NCBI RefSeq assembly: GCF_000002995.4
Contig: NW_025062479.1
Location: forward strand, 9,105,721 to 9,169,720
Source: Brugia malayi
Taxonomy: Eukaryota; Nematoda; Chromadorea; Rhabditida; Onchocercidae
DNA: 64,000 bases
Direction of reading: 5' to 3'
The notes under the pieces were generated by a model. It had not been told where the DNA came from. It did not search any database and saw only the letters and a program-made list of their open reading frames with translations. Both the position numbers and the translations under genes were made by a program. Positions 1 to 14,200 of this stretch are shown here, one piece after another. How positions within the stretch are numbered: position 1 is the first letter of the stretch; each line of letters opens with the position of its first letter.

Positions 1-487
1 CATATCTTCCGATTACAACATTTCCACCGTTTTTGTTCATTTAACATATCCTCATTGTTCCACTAACTTGGTAATGGTTACAAACTATAACTGTTCAAAG
101 CTGAGGAAGGAAGACCACATTTTATGATGTAACAGAACTTCCAATCCTTCCAATTTGAATTGTCAAATACAGAAGCAATCAAATAATTTGGGAGAACTCA
201 AACAGAATATCTTTTCTTTTTCCTCATCTCTTACGTACAAAATTTCTCATTGTTAATAATATAAGACAAACACCTCCTGTTGATTTAGCAGAGTACCTTT
301 TTTAATCATTGTACTTTATCTATATCCATTGCTGAGGTTTAACAACAGATGAAATTTTACTCCGTGAATAAAGCATGCTTAAACTGAATACCTGAGAAAT
401 CGTAGTACCTGTTGTTGTTGAAATGTGGAGTGTTATTCGAAAAGCTTAGAAATTAATTTTTTATTGAACAAAGATAAAAAAGTATAT
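1..487. other. 3' flank of methyltransferase gene; no gene seen
   Basis: AT-rich sequence beyond the stop codon of the minus-strand methyltransferase. Apart from that gene's polyadenylation signal I see no coding exon, RNA gene or repeat in it. Confidence 0.5.
460..465 (-). terminator. Polyadenylation signal AATAAA of the methyltransferase gene
   Basis: AATAAA on the minus strand lies 23 bases past the TAA stop at 488-490, the usual distance for a nematode poly(A) signal. Confidence 0.6.
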
Positions 488-842
488 TTATTTGCGGCAT
501 AAGTAGAGAATGTCTGCGCGGAATTCCGAAAACGGATTCGGATGGATTTCAACTTTTTCAAAGCCAGCATCACCAAGTAGCTGTTTAGCTTTTTCACGTC
601 CCCACATAGTATCGAGTCCCACTGCATCTGAAAACAGTAATGAAATAAACTTGAGTGGATGCAAAAAATACGAAAATAAGCTATCCAACAACTAAATAAT
701 TCCGACTTGACGCTTCAGAGTGTTTCTTCACTGCTGGAAATTTTGCATTTCACTGCGGCAAATGAAATCGAGTATAATTTCAAAATAGGCATTTCCACTT
801 CCCGGGATGATGTAAAATTCTCGACAATTCAACTGAGACTCA

Positions 843-882
<40 letters not shown>

Positions 883-3344
883 GTTACCCAACATCCTAAA
901 ACTATAAAGTCAACTTTCGCTTTTTCGATATTGAACATATACAGCAGAAAAAAGGGGCAAAGTAATACGAACTGAGATACTTCAAAGCAATCCGGAAAAA
1001 GTTTTCCAATGAATGAAATTGAACTTGAAAACTGTAGCATTAAATAAATTTGTTGTTTTCTTGTGCGGAAGTTTTAAAAAATGCTCGGAAACAAAAGATC
1101 ACTGCTTAATCCCTTTCAAGGTTCGATAAACATAATGAATGATTTAAGAGAAGTTGCTACGTCTTGATATTCTACACTGTTTGGTTTCACATAAGAAATC
1201 CTTATCTTTAATCCAAGACGAAATGTACGGCATTCGACAAAAAAGTTCTCAATTATAAAAAATAAATTATTCGGTTTGCGCACTTAACATCACCATAATT
1301 TACAGAGTGAATGAATAATTTTTACCTTCAGAATTAATTCCGACAGGAAGGAAATGTGAAAGTGACATGCCATACATATATATGGATGTATTTATTTCTT
1401 TATCTTTATAAACATTGCTTGTACCATTAGTTTCAAACATCGAAAATAAACCATTTGGTTTCAGAACTCGATATATCTCTTTCAAGCACTGAATCATGGA
1501 ATAGAATAAGTTCTCTTTCTTCTATTTGTCGATGAACCTTTATACTTTATTTAAGAATCTATCCATACGTATAAACTGTTGTTAAAAAGAAATGTCAGCA
1601 AAATGAAAGAAAATGATCTTACGCGATCAGGTCTCATTTGGTTATGGCAAGCGCCGAACATCATCACCCAATCAAACTTCTCCGTCCACTCATTCTTCAT
1701 CATCTGACTATTTATTTGCATGTACGATACATTATCGAGGCCAGCATTAGCTTCATCTCTTTTCTTGTTTGCTCCAATAACAGCTTCGAGTGACGTATCA
1801 ATTCCAGTGAAAAAGCATTTTGGGTAATGACTCCCTAAGAACTATTAGCAGTTAGTTCCTAACGTTAGGAAATAACAACGTATCACGAATAGATTAAGCA
1901 TATGGTCTTCACAGCACTGTTGATTCTGGAGATGGAAAAATGTACCTAATTCTGCAATATGCATTCCTCGACCACAACCTACATGGAGAACATGAATTCC
2001 ACCTTCTTCCAACTTGTTCTGCATCCCTGTCACAGGTACAAATTTGCTAATAATATTTTTTTTATCTGCAGCTTCTGAAACTGATGCCATCGTTTTATCA
2101 AATTCATCAAACATTTTATTGTCTATCCCTGAAAATATTTTCAATTAATACAGTAGAGTGCAATAGCAAAGTAGTTCACTCGCAAATTTTATGAGTTACT
2201 GGATTTTATCAAATGTTATAAATTAAGATCTGGAAAATATGTGTAAAAAATGCAGAGCTACCAATACTCAATTTTCTATTTGAAATTCCTTTCAAATAAT
2301 AAAAAATCTCTTTAAATAATAATAGTGATAAGGAAAAAAGAGGGACGAGAGCTTGGCGCAAAATAACAATTACAATAAATTGGGAATCAGTGTCAGATGT
2401 GTTTGCACTTAAATAGCATCAAGAGGCAGGAAAGTGGAAAAAGCGATAACGTCAGCAAAGCATTGACGCAATTATGATTTTGCATTAAAAAAAAAATAAA
2501 AAAAATAAAATGTGAGGGGCATTTATTTACGACAATCAAATTAGGCATGCAACGTAAATATGCGTCCAGAATAATGTTTAGAAGGACCAAATCCTTCAAT
2601 GAAACAAACTATTTAACATACCTAGTGGCACATCTTTCTTGAAGAGCTCGATGACAGCAGGGTATGCCTTGGCAAATATAAGAACAGATTGCTGGATGGC
2701 AAGCAATGTATTCGGTTCATCACCACAGAGATCTCCAATGCGTTCCTCTCTGATCCAAAATTTTTCGCCACTCTCATCCACCTCTATAATCTTACCACAG
2801 ACCATGAGACATAACCATTCGCGTACATAACTAAAATTTTCCATTTCCGAATTTCAAATATGTAAATTAGTGTACATTGGAAGTTTGCAATGCGATATTA
2901 CCGTTCCTTCATATCGGCTTTTTCAGCTACCATTGTACAAGTGGCTGGTTCATTCTCCGATGATACAGCAGCAAGGGTATCGAACAGTTGAAGCTTATGA
3001 CCCATGACAAGTCCAATAGAGAGCATCCCATCATTTAGTATTTCCTGTAATAACTTATTTTTTTATTTTTGATATGACTGAAAAGTCAACAAGATCTTCC
3101 AATCTTTGCATCTTCATACCCACATAAGCGATTCTACTGAAGAAAATTGTGGGTCGCAGATTTATTTTCTCAGTTTCAGTAATTTATCGCTGTATAAATT
3201 CCATTTGTACAAGGATATCACTCTAATGCACTACTGGTATTGATCATAATATGGTATAACACGAATTCAGGAAGAGAATGAGCAGTGACAGTAAAGAAAA
3301 TATCAAATGACACTTACCAAGAGACGTTCCGAAAAACCTTCCAT
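488..3344 (-). CDS. SAM-dependent methyltransferase, winged-helix Rv2258c-like family
   Basis: Seven exons on the minus strand: 3344-3318, 3044-2902, 2830-2622, 2128-1946, 1834-1623, 1488-1326, 627-488. All phases agree, giving 358 aa. Residues about 1-120 form a helix-rich N-terminal region like the winged-helix dimerisation part of this family (ending VREWLCLMVCGKIIEV). The Rossmann methyltransferase fold follows: motif I VLHVGCGRGMHIAEL at about 173-187, an acidic strand end FFTGIDTS for the SAM ribose, FDWVMMFGACH, and the LKEIYRVLKPNGLFSMFE motif. The C-terminal LPVGINS...LDTMWGREKA block matches the C. elegans R08F11.4-type family as I remember it. The substrate cannot be told from sequence. 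The start is the first ATG upstream of the phase-0 exon and is only nine codons from the first donor; no convincing trans-splice acceptor is seen before it. The family is secure and the exact N-terminus less so. Confidence 0.88.
847..878. repeat. (AT)n microsatellite
   Basis: About 16 uninterrupted AT units in the last intron of the methyltransferase gene. Confidence 0.95.
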
Positions 3345-6300
3345 TATGCAAGGAAAGATGAAGTTAAAGTGACAATTTCAACAAGTACAGGCTGTTTAGA
3401 ATGATAAATGAGGAGAAAGGACTGAAAAGAACATAGATAGAATATAAATAAACAAGAGAAACAACGACAAACTGCATCATAACAGGAGGGCAGGAAGAGA
3501 AGCACTATTAGTACAGTAAACAAATCACATAAATTTGCTGGTGGCTTGCCTTATTGTTGCTGCTATTTTTTCGAAAATTTCTACAAACCAGTTCATATGT
3601 CATTAATGCAACCTTTCTTACGAATCTGCAAAGGTCTGAAGAGCAGTGAAATAAAGTCAAAAGCTGGTAAGGAATACGGTAGCCCTTCCGCGATGGAAAA
3701 TGCCAAACTGCTGAATAAATGCTTTAAAAGACAACGAAACAGACAAGCATGGCCTGGATGAATCGATATCGTTCCTTCAGAAAAAAACACAACTTTTCAG
3801 ATTGCAAAAACATATTTTCAGACGACAAAATTGCTTAGGAAGGAACTGCAACTTTCCCAGGAAGAAAACTGATTTCGGAATTCTAAAATAAATCGGAAAA
3901 AAAGCTCAAAGAAACATCCATAAAGGTGTGGGAACTAGTAACTCCTTAATTTAAGATACTAGAAACTCTGGAACGGTGTGGTACAAATGTTTGCATATTG
4001 TTTCCTTAGTCAGTGACATATGCAATGACTATGCCACTCTCTTGTTTTCAAGAATTGGTTTCAAGGAATCGATGGTTCAGTTCAGATAAGTTGCTACCTT
4101 GAGTTGAGGAGTTTGTAAAGTGGAGAGTGAGGAGTGTTTATTTTGTGGTTATGTTCGAGCAGTTTAAGTTGTACCGGCGGTTGTTTCTCTACTATGATTT
4201 CTGAAGCATTTCGCATTTCCAGTGGATCTAATGGAAGGATTCATAGACATTGCTGTGATGTTAGAGCAGTTAATGGTTAACTAATTTCCTACTGTGAAAT
4301 AATAGCATTGGCATGCTGCGATTTCATTTGATTAGCTACAAAATTCGGTTTTTTTCTTTCTGAACTTTGTTTACGTTTGTTGATACATCTACATTTTTCT
4401 ATGTTTTTCTATTTCATTTAAGCCTGCCTTGTTATTCTCCTTCTGTTTTGTTGAGTGAAGCACTCCGGTAGGACAAATATTTTGTTTTAAGTAATGTAGT
4501 AACCAATATGTCACCTACTGATAGTAACACTTGTAGTGCAGTGTAGAATCCTTTAATGATCACTACCAGGCTTCTCAGTAACTTTTTTTTTTTCAAATGA
4601 ATAAGAGAAACACCTTCCTATTTATGCCTTGACATTGTACGCCTCGAAAATAAATTTCCAGCGCTGTTTGTTTGATTCATTTACAAAGAAATATCGCTTC
4701 GAAATGGATGTGTTACATCCGGTAATTCATAATAGCAGTGCTTTATTGAATGTGTCATTTTGTAAGTAAAAAAGTGAATAAGTTGCTAACATTCGTAGTT
4801 GTTATTTTCTGAGTGCTGTTGACAAGTTTTATTGAATTATACAGAATTTTTGAATTGAGTTTATTAAATAGAGCCTACTTGGAATTCATTTCGTTTGATG
4901 CGTGTACTGTATACTTCAAATATTTCTTTGGACTTGTATCTTTTAGCTGATGCAGAAGATTGTTGTGAATGACTGGTGCAGTTGATAAAATATCAACATT
5001 TAAATTATTTTGTCATTCATTAATATTAGTTTCATTTGAACTTTAAAACTTTTAAGAATATTTCGCTATTTAAAACTGCTGTCATTTCAAATATCTGTTC
5101 GTGCATCGTTGTATTTTATCCTCATCGGTTTTTGGTTGAGCAAGGATGAGGTTAGTTGTAAGCATAAGTGTCTCCATCTTATAGAGTCGACATTTTTTTT
5201 AATTGCAATGTTCTAGATATTCAAACTTAGAGCCTCATATTGCAGCATTTTGTTTACTGGCAAATTTGTACTTTATATTCTGTGGAACAGTTCTCATAGT
5301 CTCGGCCAGTAAGAATTTTAGATGAGTTTTCCTGTGCAAAAACTTTTTGTGCAAAAAACAAAAACTCGTTCGATTTTTTTTTTGAAGAAAGGTGGAATAT
5401 ATTCTAGTTAAATAAGGTTGTCTACAAAATGTGGTATAAATCGCTTTCGAATTAACAATGGTCATATTATGTTCGGAGTGCTCGTTGATCAAAGCATATT
5501 GATGTTTCGGCATTAGAAATAGCACATGCTTGTAGTGAAGCCAGAAAACCGTTGAATTTATACCCATTTATTACTTTTGTGTTTTATAGTTTTTTTTTTT
5601 TTGACTAATACTTTTTTATTTAGTTTGGTTCAGCCGATTTTCACTTTTTGGCTTATTAATTGTTCTCTGTAATCCATATCCTTTTGAGATATAAGCGCAC
5701 CTGGAAGCTTGTATTTATGCAGCTATTAATCCTGAAGTAAGTTTACATAAGTAAATTTGTGTCCTTAAATAATGGTGCAGTTAAAGGACGGTGAGTGTTC
5801 GACAGTTATATTTTGTCTGTTTCGAAAAAATCCCGGTTATGGTTCTTGTGAAATAATCATGACCATTTAATCGCAACATTTAAGCTCAGAGCAACTGTAT
5901 GGAAAGGAAAAAGATAAAATCAGAATCACATACAGATATCAGCTTCATCAAATATTCCTCTGTACAAAGCATACTAGAGTTAAGCGAATTATGTGGATTT
6001 TCTTCGCGATGTTATTATATGCTGGGGAAAAGTTTGTCGACTTAATGGACCATGTAATACTTTTTACTTGAGTATTAGTAAGTTATTTCTTGGATTAAAA
6101 TTTTTGGACATCTGTCACTTACAGTGATTTCTAATCTTTGAATGACGTCATTGGCTAAGGCTGGACTTTACTCTCTTGCTGTTAACAGTAGCCTGCACCA
6201 TTATTGATTTTCTCCGAGCAGTGACCTAGCCTGTCTTATTCCACGTCTGCTTCCCATAAAATGTGTTTTATACCTTGTTATTTAGAACTTTTAAAAGCTT

Positions 6301-9300
6301 CATTTCTCTTTGCAAAATGATTCCGCTCATAGTCCTATGTTTAGGTTGCAAGGATTCTTTCTTTTTAATACTATAACTGAGAAGTTTTGAAATGCTGAAG
6401 TTACAGATTTGAGCAGATGTTCAAAAAAATATTGTATCGTTCGATTAATAAACGTTTAAGTTATCATGTATTATTGGATAATGTTTTTTCTCAACTACAG
6501 AAATGACTGCATCAGAATTGATTGTAAATCAAGTAAAATCATATGAAGTAGAAGAAACTTATCGTGTTTGCTAGAAATGATTGCAGTAAACATTGAAATG
6601 ATGTTTCTTCAGTACATCCTCATCTCTGGTATTCGCTTTATAAATCGTTATTGAAATATGGAGTAGTAATCGAATGGTTTTTTTAAATGACCATCCCGTA
6701 AAATTCACTGAAATGATTTAGAGTGTTGTAAGCCGATACCTAATTTTGTTTTACAATACAGTAGGTGGTGTAGTTAAATTAGTGAGGAGTATTAAGGCTC
6801 GTTTCCTGTTTCATTGCGGTATTCGTTCCAGGATGGTAAGAGATTTTGTTTCGTTTCCTTATAGACAAATAGAGAATTTGCAGAAAAAAGATTCATCGCA
6901 AAACGATTGAAATGCAGTCAGTTTTGCAAAATATTTCGCAGCATGAAAAAACCTTTTTTGTCGTATATATTGAAATGTTTTGGAGCAAACGTTTAGAAAA
7001 TTTTTTCTTGAGGTGTGGAATTCATACAGTCTGTGTTTACGTCGAACTATTATAGAAGTCTAACCCATATTTGCATCAAAAATTGGAGTAAAAACATTTC
7101 TAATTAATGATAACATTTTGTTTGTGTACTGTTGACGGAATGCGACCCTTGTTTGCAACTTATGGATCAGTTTTTTAAAATAGTTCTGTCGATTTTTTGT
7201 AGTAGTAATTTGTTTTGTTAATATTGAAGTTGTCTAAAGCGTATAAACTAATATAAAATAATTTTAAGTGTTATTCTATGTGACCGTAGGATTTCCTCCT
7301 GATTTTTCTTTTTATTCAAGTATGTTGCTGTTTTATATCTTTTACAAACTGAAATAGTTTTCTGTGATCCGTCACTTCTACATTTTATACCCTTAGTTAT
7401 TTAATCTGCCTTTACTGCAATTTTGGTAGTAATATTGCATCTCGGACTTTCATAATTGTTAAAACTGATAGGCTTATCCATAATTTAACCTTTTTTCGTG
7501 GGGTGGATGTGAGAACAAATGTGAGAAAGCAGCTATAGTAATGTTTCAAACTACCGTTTTATACATTCATCTTGTGTTGTCATACAGATGGACTGATACT
7601 GTTTTTTATTTCTCAAATTTTTATTCCAGACTGTGAATACTGCAGGTTCTTTCTTCATCATTGTGCTTTTTCAAACATATATGTATTTACTCTTTTGCTA
7701 TACTTCACTCACTCTTTGTCGAAAAGGTTTTTAAGCTATCCAAAGTTACGGTAATTTCCATACCACTCACTTTTCGTACCGATGATACTAATGCATTCTG
7801 TTAAGTAGATGCGTTTGTTTCATACGTTTATCCTTTTTCACTGATTTAGTTACAGTCAGGGATTGCTAATCCATATGTCTATATCACGTTGTACATTATT
7901 GATTATTCGCATACAGCATTTATTGCTAGTATACCCCTTTGGAAGATGACATTTGATAGGAAACCTTTGTTTGTCAAAGTCATTAAATCATAAGTTTTAA
8001 ACCACACTGAAATATCCCTTGTGCATCTGTCGTATTTTGTCGTGGGGTTTTTAACTATTATTTATCAAATTGTTTTTTTCTGAGGGGAAAACTACAGTGA
8101 TGAGCGATATTTTTTCAGTGTAAGTAAATGAAAACCAAACGTGCCGTGGTAAATTCTTGAGGATATCTTGCGTTGAACATGAAGTTCCTCCGTGCGTATC
8201 TTATGATATCGTGGTGGGTAGTTTTTCCAGTGTAAGTGATATCGCTTTTTTATACCTTGCTCGTAGGAATACTGTCTTTGATAGTATTTTGAGATAACTT
8301 GTTTTAGACAGAATGATAATTAATAGGGCAGGGAAGGGTATATCAATAAATTGGAAGAAACTGAAACTCATTTGTATTCCGTACGGTCCATGAAGGAACG
8401 AAATCTGAAGTACAGATGTTTTATGGACATAAGACATGAACGAATCAGGGATCGGATAACCATTGACATGATTTGATTTAATTTGTCTCTTCGTCTTGTG
8501 AAATCCATGGAGCATCCGTGAGAATATCGATACGGTATTTTTGAGAAGCCTTTATGGCTTCAGAGTTTATGAGAAGCATATAAAAGATACTAGTGCAAAA
8601 GAGTCATATAAATAGCATATTCGATTTTGAAATCTCCACCTTCAATATTGTAATCCTCGAATTATGATGGCACTTCCTGTAACGGAAGTAGTGTTAGACT
8701 CCGCCTCCCTGTGGTTATCCTCATGGGAATTTTCAATTATGGCCTTAACGCCATTTGCAGAGTACCATTTCTCTGTTCTAGATTCCTCTTAAATCTTCGT
8801 ATTCTTGAGTTCAATTCATTACTTGAGTAGAACTCAGATTCTTTCACACATAAGTTTTTATCATATCTTTTATGAAGGAAAAAGAAATAATATCGTAAGG
8901 CGGTAGTGTACTAATTATTATTAGTCTTATTATCTTATTCAGTGCAGCACATTTTCTGATGTTGCTAGGATGATGTACTAAGTGCTACAAAAACGAAAAA
9001 AATTTCTTAAAAAAAAAAAATTCTTAAATGCTTCAAGAAATACTAGTTTTTAGCAAATTTTGCCTCTACTATGATTCATCTGTTACCAGATGTCATACTG
9101 CGTTTTATACATAAATATAGCAAAAAATTACTTATAGTAGAAAACAGAGATGGCCAGATTACCTGTCAAGAATGTGATGTTGTGTAAGATGTTGAATTGT
9201 TGGTTTATTAATTGGGAGCATTATATGTAAACAGCTTGGTAACTAGAGGTGCAACTAAGCAACTAAAGGAAAACTCATCACCCATCACTTTCATGCTGCT

Positions 9301-11285
9301 ACCCGATTATCCTTGATCTTTCCTCATTGACCGCTAACTAAGCAGTGATTATTAATCAGAATACAATTCCAGTTACACAAATTGGTTCTTGACAAACTAT
9401 GTCATAAATCAAGAAATTTAACAAAATGTAGAAGGAGGGAAATAGATCAATAAGCTGCGCAATAAAATTGCATTTTTGGATTATTTCCGAATTATAATTA
9501 TCCATTCCTTGGCCAGATTTTGCTATGAAATGTTAAGTGTATGTACGAAGACAAGTTAGCTTCTATTCTTACTCTCTCTACATTCACAGCCATCCACTTT
9601 TTCTTTTTTAGAATGATGCGCTTCGTTTAAAGTCCATTTGCACGCTACATATGTTTCGCGAATCATTTATTCGTACTTCTTGGTTCTTCAAACATTACGA
9701 AAAAGGTTTTAAATTTAATGGTTTTTGAAATCATGTCTGTTATAAGGTGAATCGAGTGAAAACAGGTGGAAGGAGGAGGAAGAGTGAAAGAGAGAGGGCA
9801 AATCATGGACGAACACATATGTAATAACAAAGAAGTGGTAGCAATTAAATGTGCTGAAAAGCTAAGCAAAATGGAGAGGATAGTTGAGGAATTCATTTTT
9901 TCTTCTTTCAAAACCTGGTTGTGGCTCCTATTTTCCCTCTTGCTACTTGTGCTATTTCCTTCCTTATTCTACGGATGAATGCAGTTTGTGAATTCATTGT
10001 TTTCTCCTAATGCGTTGCGGCTTTATATCAATCTGTTAATGAATGAAAAGGAACATAAAGTATCGTGTCATGTTTGACATACAGAAGTGGATCAGGATCA
10101 GGAACTAAGCGAGAAGATTATGTTAAAAAGTGTTGGTACTATGCTGTTGAATATTTCTGTCATTCACTAGGGAAAATTACATAAAAACGAACTTGTAGTA
10201 GAGAAGTGAAGTTTTTTATTACAGACAGTTCCTCCCCTTTCTACATTTCACAGTCTTGTCATCTCACATGGCTATGAAGCGTTATTTTGCTCTTTAAATA
10301 GCAGCAAGATGACTAGACGCTTTTAGCAAAAGTCACTCATTTAAATATATGGATTTTCGAGCATGTCTTTCTAATGGCGATTCTTAAGTTTGTGTGCGTC
10401 GTAGACACTTGGAGAATTTTTCTTTAATTTTTATTTTAATCTTCCTAATTAAATTTTATAACTTGTGAAACAGTTGGGAATTTGTAGTTCTCTAGATGAT
10501 GTATGAAGTAGAGCTCTTTTTTTTTTTTTATTGTGTTATATAAAAAAAGCATATGGTTCAGGTTGAAAAGAATAATAAGACAACAAATGGTTAAGCTTAC
10601 ACAAAGAATATAAAAGTGTTGATGGGCATATTTCATGTTTCGCCGTACCAAGAATTACCTTGCGATGGATCGTTAGAAAAAATTGTCATGGGTAGTGAAG
10701 GCGGTTTTATGTCGTATTTGGTTGGTCGTCTGCAACACCCACCCTTATACTTCTATTTAGGTAGTAGCTGGACGTATTAATTTAGAGTCTGATGAATATA
10801 ATGAGATAATATTGAGGTAGTGATGTTCCAGTTGCTTCCCATCATCACATTCTAACCTCCGTTTACCGCTTATCTTCAGGGTTTTCTTGAGATCGATTGG
10901 AGATTGTTTGGCGTAACAGTGAATGTTTTACTTGTTATATTAATTTAGTTATTGAAGTTTTTCTGTTTCAGTGGAGTGAATACCAGGATTATTTCTGGAT
11001 GATTAGAATTTAACGAGCTCCTGTTATAAATCTTGATTATTAGCAGCAGTGGTTATATTTTCACGACAATTAGATCTCCTTAATTTCTAACCAATAGGAG
11101 GTAGCTTGTCACTGATTGTAACGGTTGGTAACGTCTTGTCATTATTTCTCAACTTTCTAAGTGTCGCATTTCTTATTCTTTTTTACTCATTTTCTATGTT
11201 CAGAGAATTTGATAAACCAGCAAACTTAGTTTGTTTCAAAGTGATCTCGATAATTTAGGATAGATCAAATGATTCTTCGCATAGG
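3345..11285. other. Large gap without a coding exon; putative promoter region and long 5' intron of PTEN
   Basis: About 7.9 kb in which I find no exon supported by homology on either strand. By eye the first 600 bases are A-rich on the plus strand (as in minus-strand introns and upstream DNA), and from about 4.0 kb onwards the plus strand becomes T-rich, like the introns of the plus-strand genes here. This fits a divergent promoter near 3.5-4.1 kb and a transcribed, possibly intronic, 5' leader running to the acceptor at 11283-11284. The longest open frames (such as minus 5235-5567 and 8201-8515) have no recognisable domains and look like chance. Confidence 0.4.
11283..11284 (+). other. Acceptor AG one base before the PTEN start codon
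   Basis: TTCGCATAG is followed by G and then ATG. This fits a spliced-leader trans-splice site or the end of a 5' UTR intron, and it supports the start chosen for PTEN. Confidence 0.5.
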
Positions 11286-14200
11286 ATGGCAGCGGCGATA
11301 ACGGAACCCATGGCTATCGCATCGACCTCTGCAGGTTCTGCTGCTTTTTTAACGATGCCGGAAACGGGAACGCCACCATTAGCATCTTCTCTTTCTAACG
11401 TTCTTTGTGTAACATCCAAAACGTCCGATGTGATTTGCAATCCGTGGAGGAATTTGGTCAGTCAAAACAGGAGGCGTTACAAAAAGGATAACTTCGATCT
11501 AGATCTTACATGTAGGCTTATATTTCCATAACTTCGATTTAGATCTTTTTGTCACGAACATGGAACTGATTAGTTTTTTCTCTTTTGTATTATTTTCAAA
11601 CTGGAACCAGTTCTTACTAGTCGCAGCTTGGACGAAAATGGCATCACGTAAATGTGGTTTAGGGAATTATTGTTAAGTTTGGATTTTTTCTGGTGGAAAA
11701 TCGTCTTTGATATCCATCATGTATCCCCTCTCTTTTCCCTGCATTTTAAAATTATACTGGTATGAAAGAATTTAGCTTGCGTGATATGATTTTCATTTTA
11801 TGCACTGAAAAAGCAATCACCTAGCTGCTAGTCAGAGAACGTAGGATAAAAATTGTTTTTTGACTTGAGAGTTATATCGTTGTATTTTATACTAAATGAC
11901 AGTAGGAATATTTTTGTAGACATCACTGACCGGATCATTGCAATGGGCTTTCCAGCTATAGATCAAGAAAAAATTTACCGGAATAGCATGGAAGCAACAG
12001 TTGCGTTTTTAGAACGTTATCATGCTGATCACTACATGGTTTTCAATCTGTGAGTAATGTCATATTTTTACTTTCGATAAACTAAAAAAATAGTTCGTAA
12101 TAAAATTCGCTTTATAAATCCTTGAATGTTTTAGCCGTGGGCGACATGCATACGACCCGAGTTATTTCCACAATCGCGTCATGACCTTTGAGATGGATGA
12201 CCATCATCCACCAAGGCTGGAATTGATGGCACCTTTTTGTCGTGCTGTAAGTTTTTGTGGTAACTATAATATAATGTTTCTGCTTTTTGTAGAATGAAAT
12301 CAACTTAGTGAATTCCATTTAATTTTGTACTCTTGCTCCGTGATGCATAAATACTGATCTTTCTGAAAACATCATCTCTGATATCTTTTTTAATAAGCAT
12401 AAAGCAAATTCAATAACTTTAGTGGATTGACCTTTCTAGGTGACTAAGTGGTTTTGGACTAGCAGCTTCTCCTTTTTGCTTTAAGCACCAGATAAAATGT
12501 GTTCATTCATCCCGAACACATTTTTTTTTATTTGTCGGAAGTAGCAGTTGATAAGAAATGAGGAATAGTTGACTTTTTTCCTCTCACATTTACAATTCAT
12601 TCAAGAAAAGACTGTGAGTGGATGGACATCTGACTTTACTAATTGTTTTTCCAAAATGTTGTTCTTCATTGTAGGTGCATGACTATTTGGCTGCTGATGA
12701 GCAGAATGTTGTTGCTGTACACTGCAAAGCGGGTAAAGGACGTACGGGTGTAATGATTTGTGCTTATCTCGTGTATATAAATTTTTATTATTCACCAAGA
12801 CAAAATATGGATTACTATAGTATTGTAAGGACTGTTAATAATAAAGTAAGTTGAGATGCTTGCTGCAGAAGTTCATGTAAAAATGTATACAGATTACTCT
12901 CTTGTGTTTATGTTGCCATAAGTAACACTATTTCAGGGTGTAACCATACCATCTCAGCGACGTTACGTTTATTATTTTTCACATTTAAGGAAACGCAATC
13001 TCAATTATATGCCGCTTCGTTGTGAACTTATTGGTGTATACTTTGAACGTCCTCCCAGATTGAATGGTTTGTATTTTGAGTTTTCTTTCGTCTTTTGCTT
13101 TAATTATGTTTTTATTCTGTCATATGGAACTTTTTCATAAATTTTGAATAAGTGTTTTTACGGAGAAAAGAAAAACAAAGTGTCATCATCATTATCATGC
13201 TTATTATTGCTATATTTCATTAACGCATATTATTTTCTGTTTTGACTTTTTCATCATCAGTGGTGAATAAGTGGATATAGTGGTGGAGGAAATTCTAGAT
13301 AATAGGATTTCATGTTTTAAATTGAAAATTCCACGTGATGGCTTTGTCCTTTAAAATTTTATAAAAGCGTGTTTCTTTTTTCAAATTAGTTAATCTTTCT
13401 TATCAAGGTCTTTCCTTTCAGGTATCTTACTTGATGGAGCATATCGGTTGCGAGTTGCTAATGGCGATATAGATGTGTTTATTCCTGGACCCCTTCGATT
13501 AAGTGGTCGGGATTTTGATGAAGAGGAGGCACTGTGGGGGCGGTATCCATGCTCTGTAGGGGAAGATCAGTTCAATCCTTATGACCCACAACCGGGCAAA
13601 GACTGCATTTCAAGGTATATTAATTTCCAGCTTTTCTATTAACCTAAGAAAATTAACCTAAGAAATTAACCTAAGAAAAGTTTCTTTTCAAATAAAAAGT
13701 TTTATAAAATAATTTATTGGTTGATAGGCGATGTTATGGATGGAGTGTTCCAGCGACGCAAAGAGTATTCATGGAAGGTGACGTTCGAATTGATTTTTAT
13801 GCGAAGAAGTGGTTTAAAGGTCTGGGATGGACTTTGGTAAGGCATATTTTTATATCGTTAATAAAATTTGCATTTAAGCAACGATATTCAGTTCATAGCT
13901 ACTTGTCGAAGAAATTTAATGTATGTTAATTTCCTAGAAAATGTCGGTAATAGTAACTGCCTTATAAATTTTGAAGCTTTAAGGGATTCATTAAGACACG
14001 TAGACTGTGAGATTTCATCTCGAAGAGAATTTTTATATCTTTTTGGTGTAAAAGAGAACCCGGGCTTTAATGGAAAATGCAACTGATAAATTTGTTTGTT
14101 CTGATAATGTATCATATTTACAGAAAGATCGAGAGAAGCTAGGGCATGTTTGGTTCAATACAATGTTTACTTGTCCTGGATATTGTGGTGGGGTCTATGT

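Noticed and set aside
5235..5567. 110-codon minus-strand ORF in the gap upstream of PTEN
   Set aside because: No domain, no splice or poly(A) support, and a length within reach of chance for this window.
8201..8515. 104-codon minus-strand ORF in the gap upstream of PTEN
   Set aside because: No recognisable protein features and it lies in the T-rich plus-strand stretch that looks intronic.
9766..9978. 70-codon plus-strand ORF resembling a small tail-anchored protein (C-terminal LWLLFSLLLLVLFPSLF)
   Set aside because: Attractive hydrophobic end, but the T-rich strand makes Leu/Phe runs cheap; an overlapping antisense ORF is equally long and there is no start or poly(A) context.
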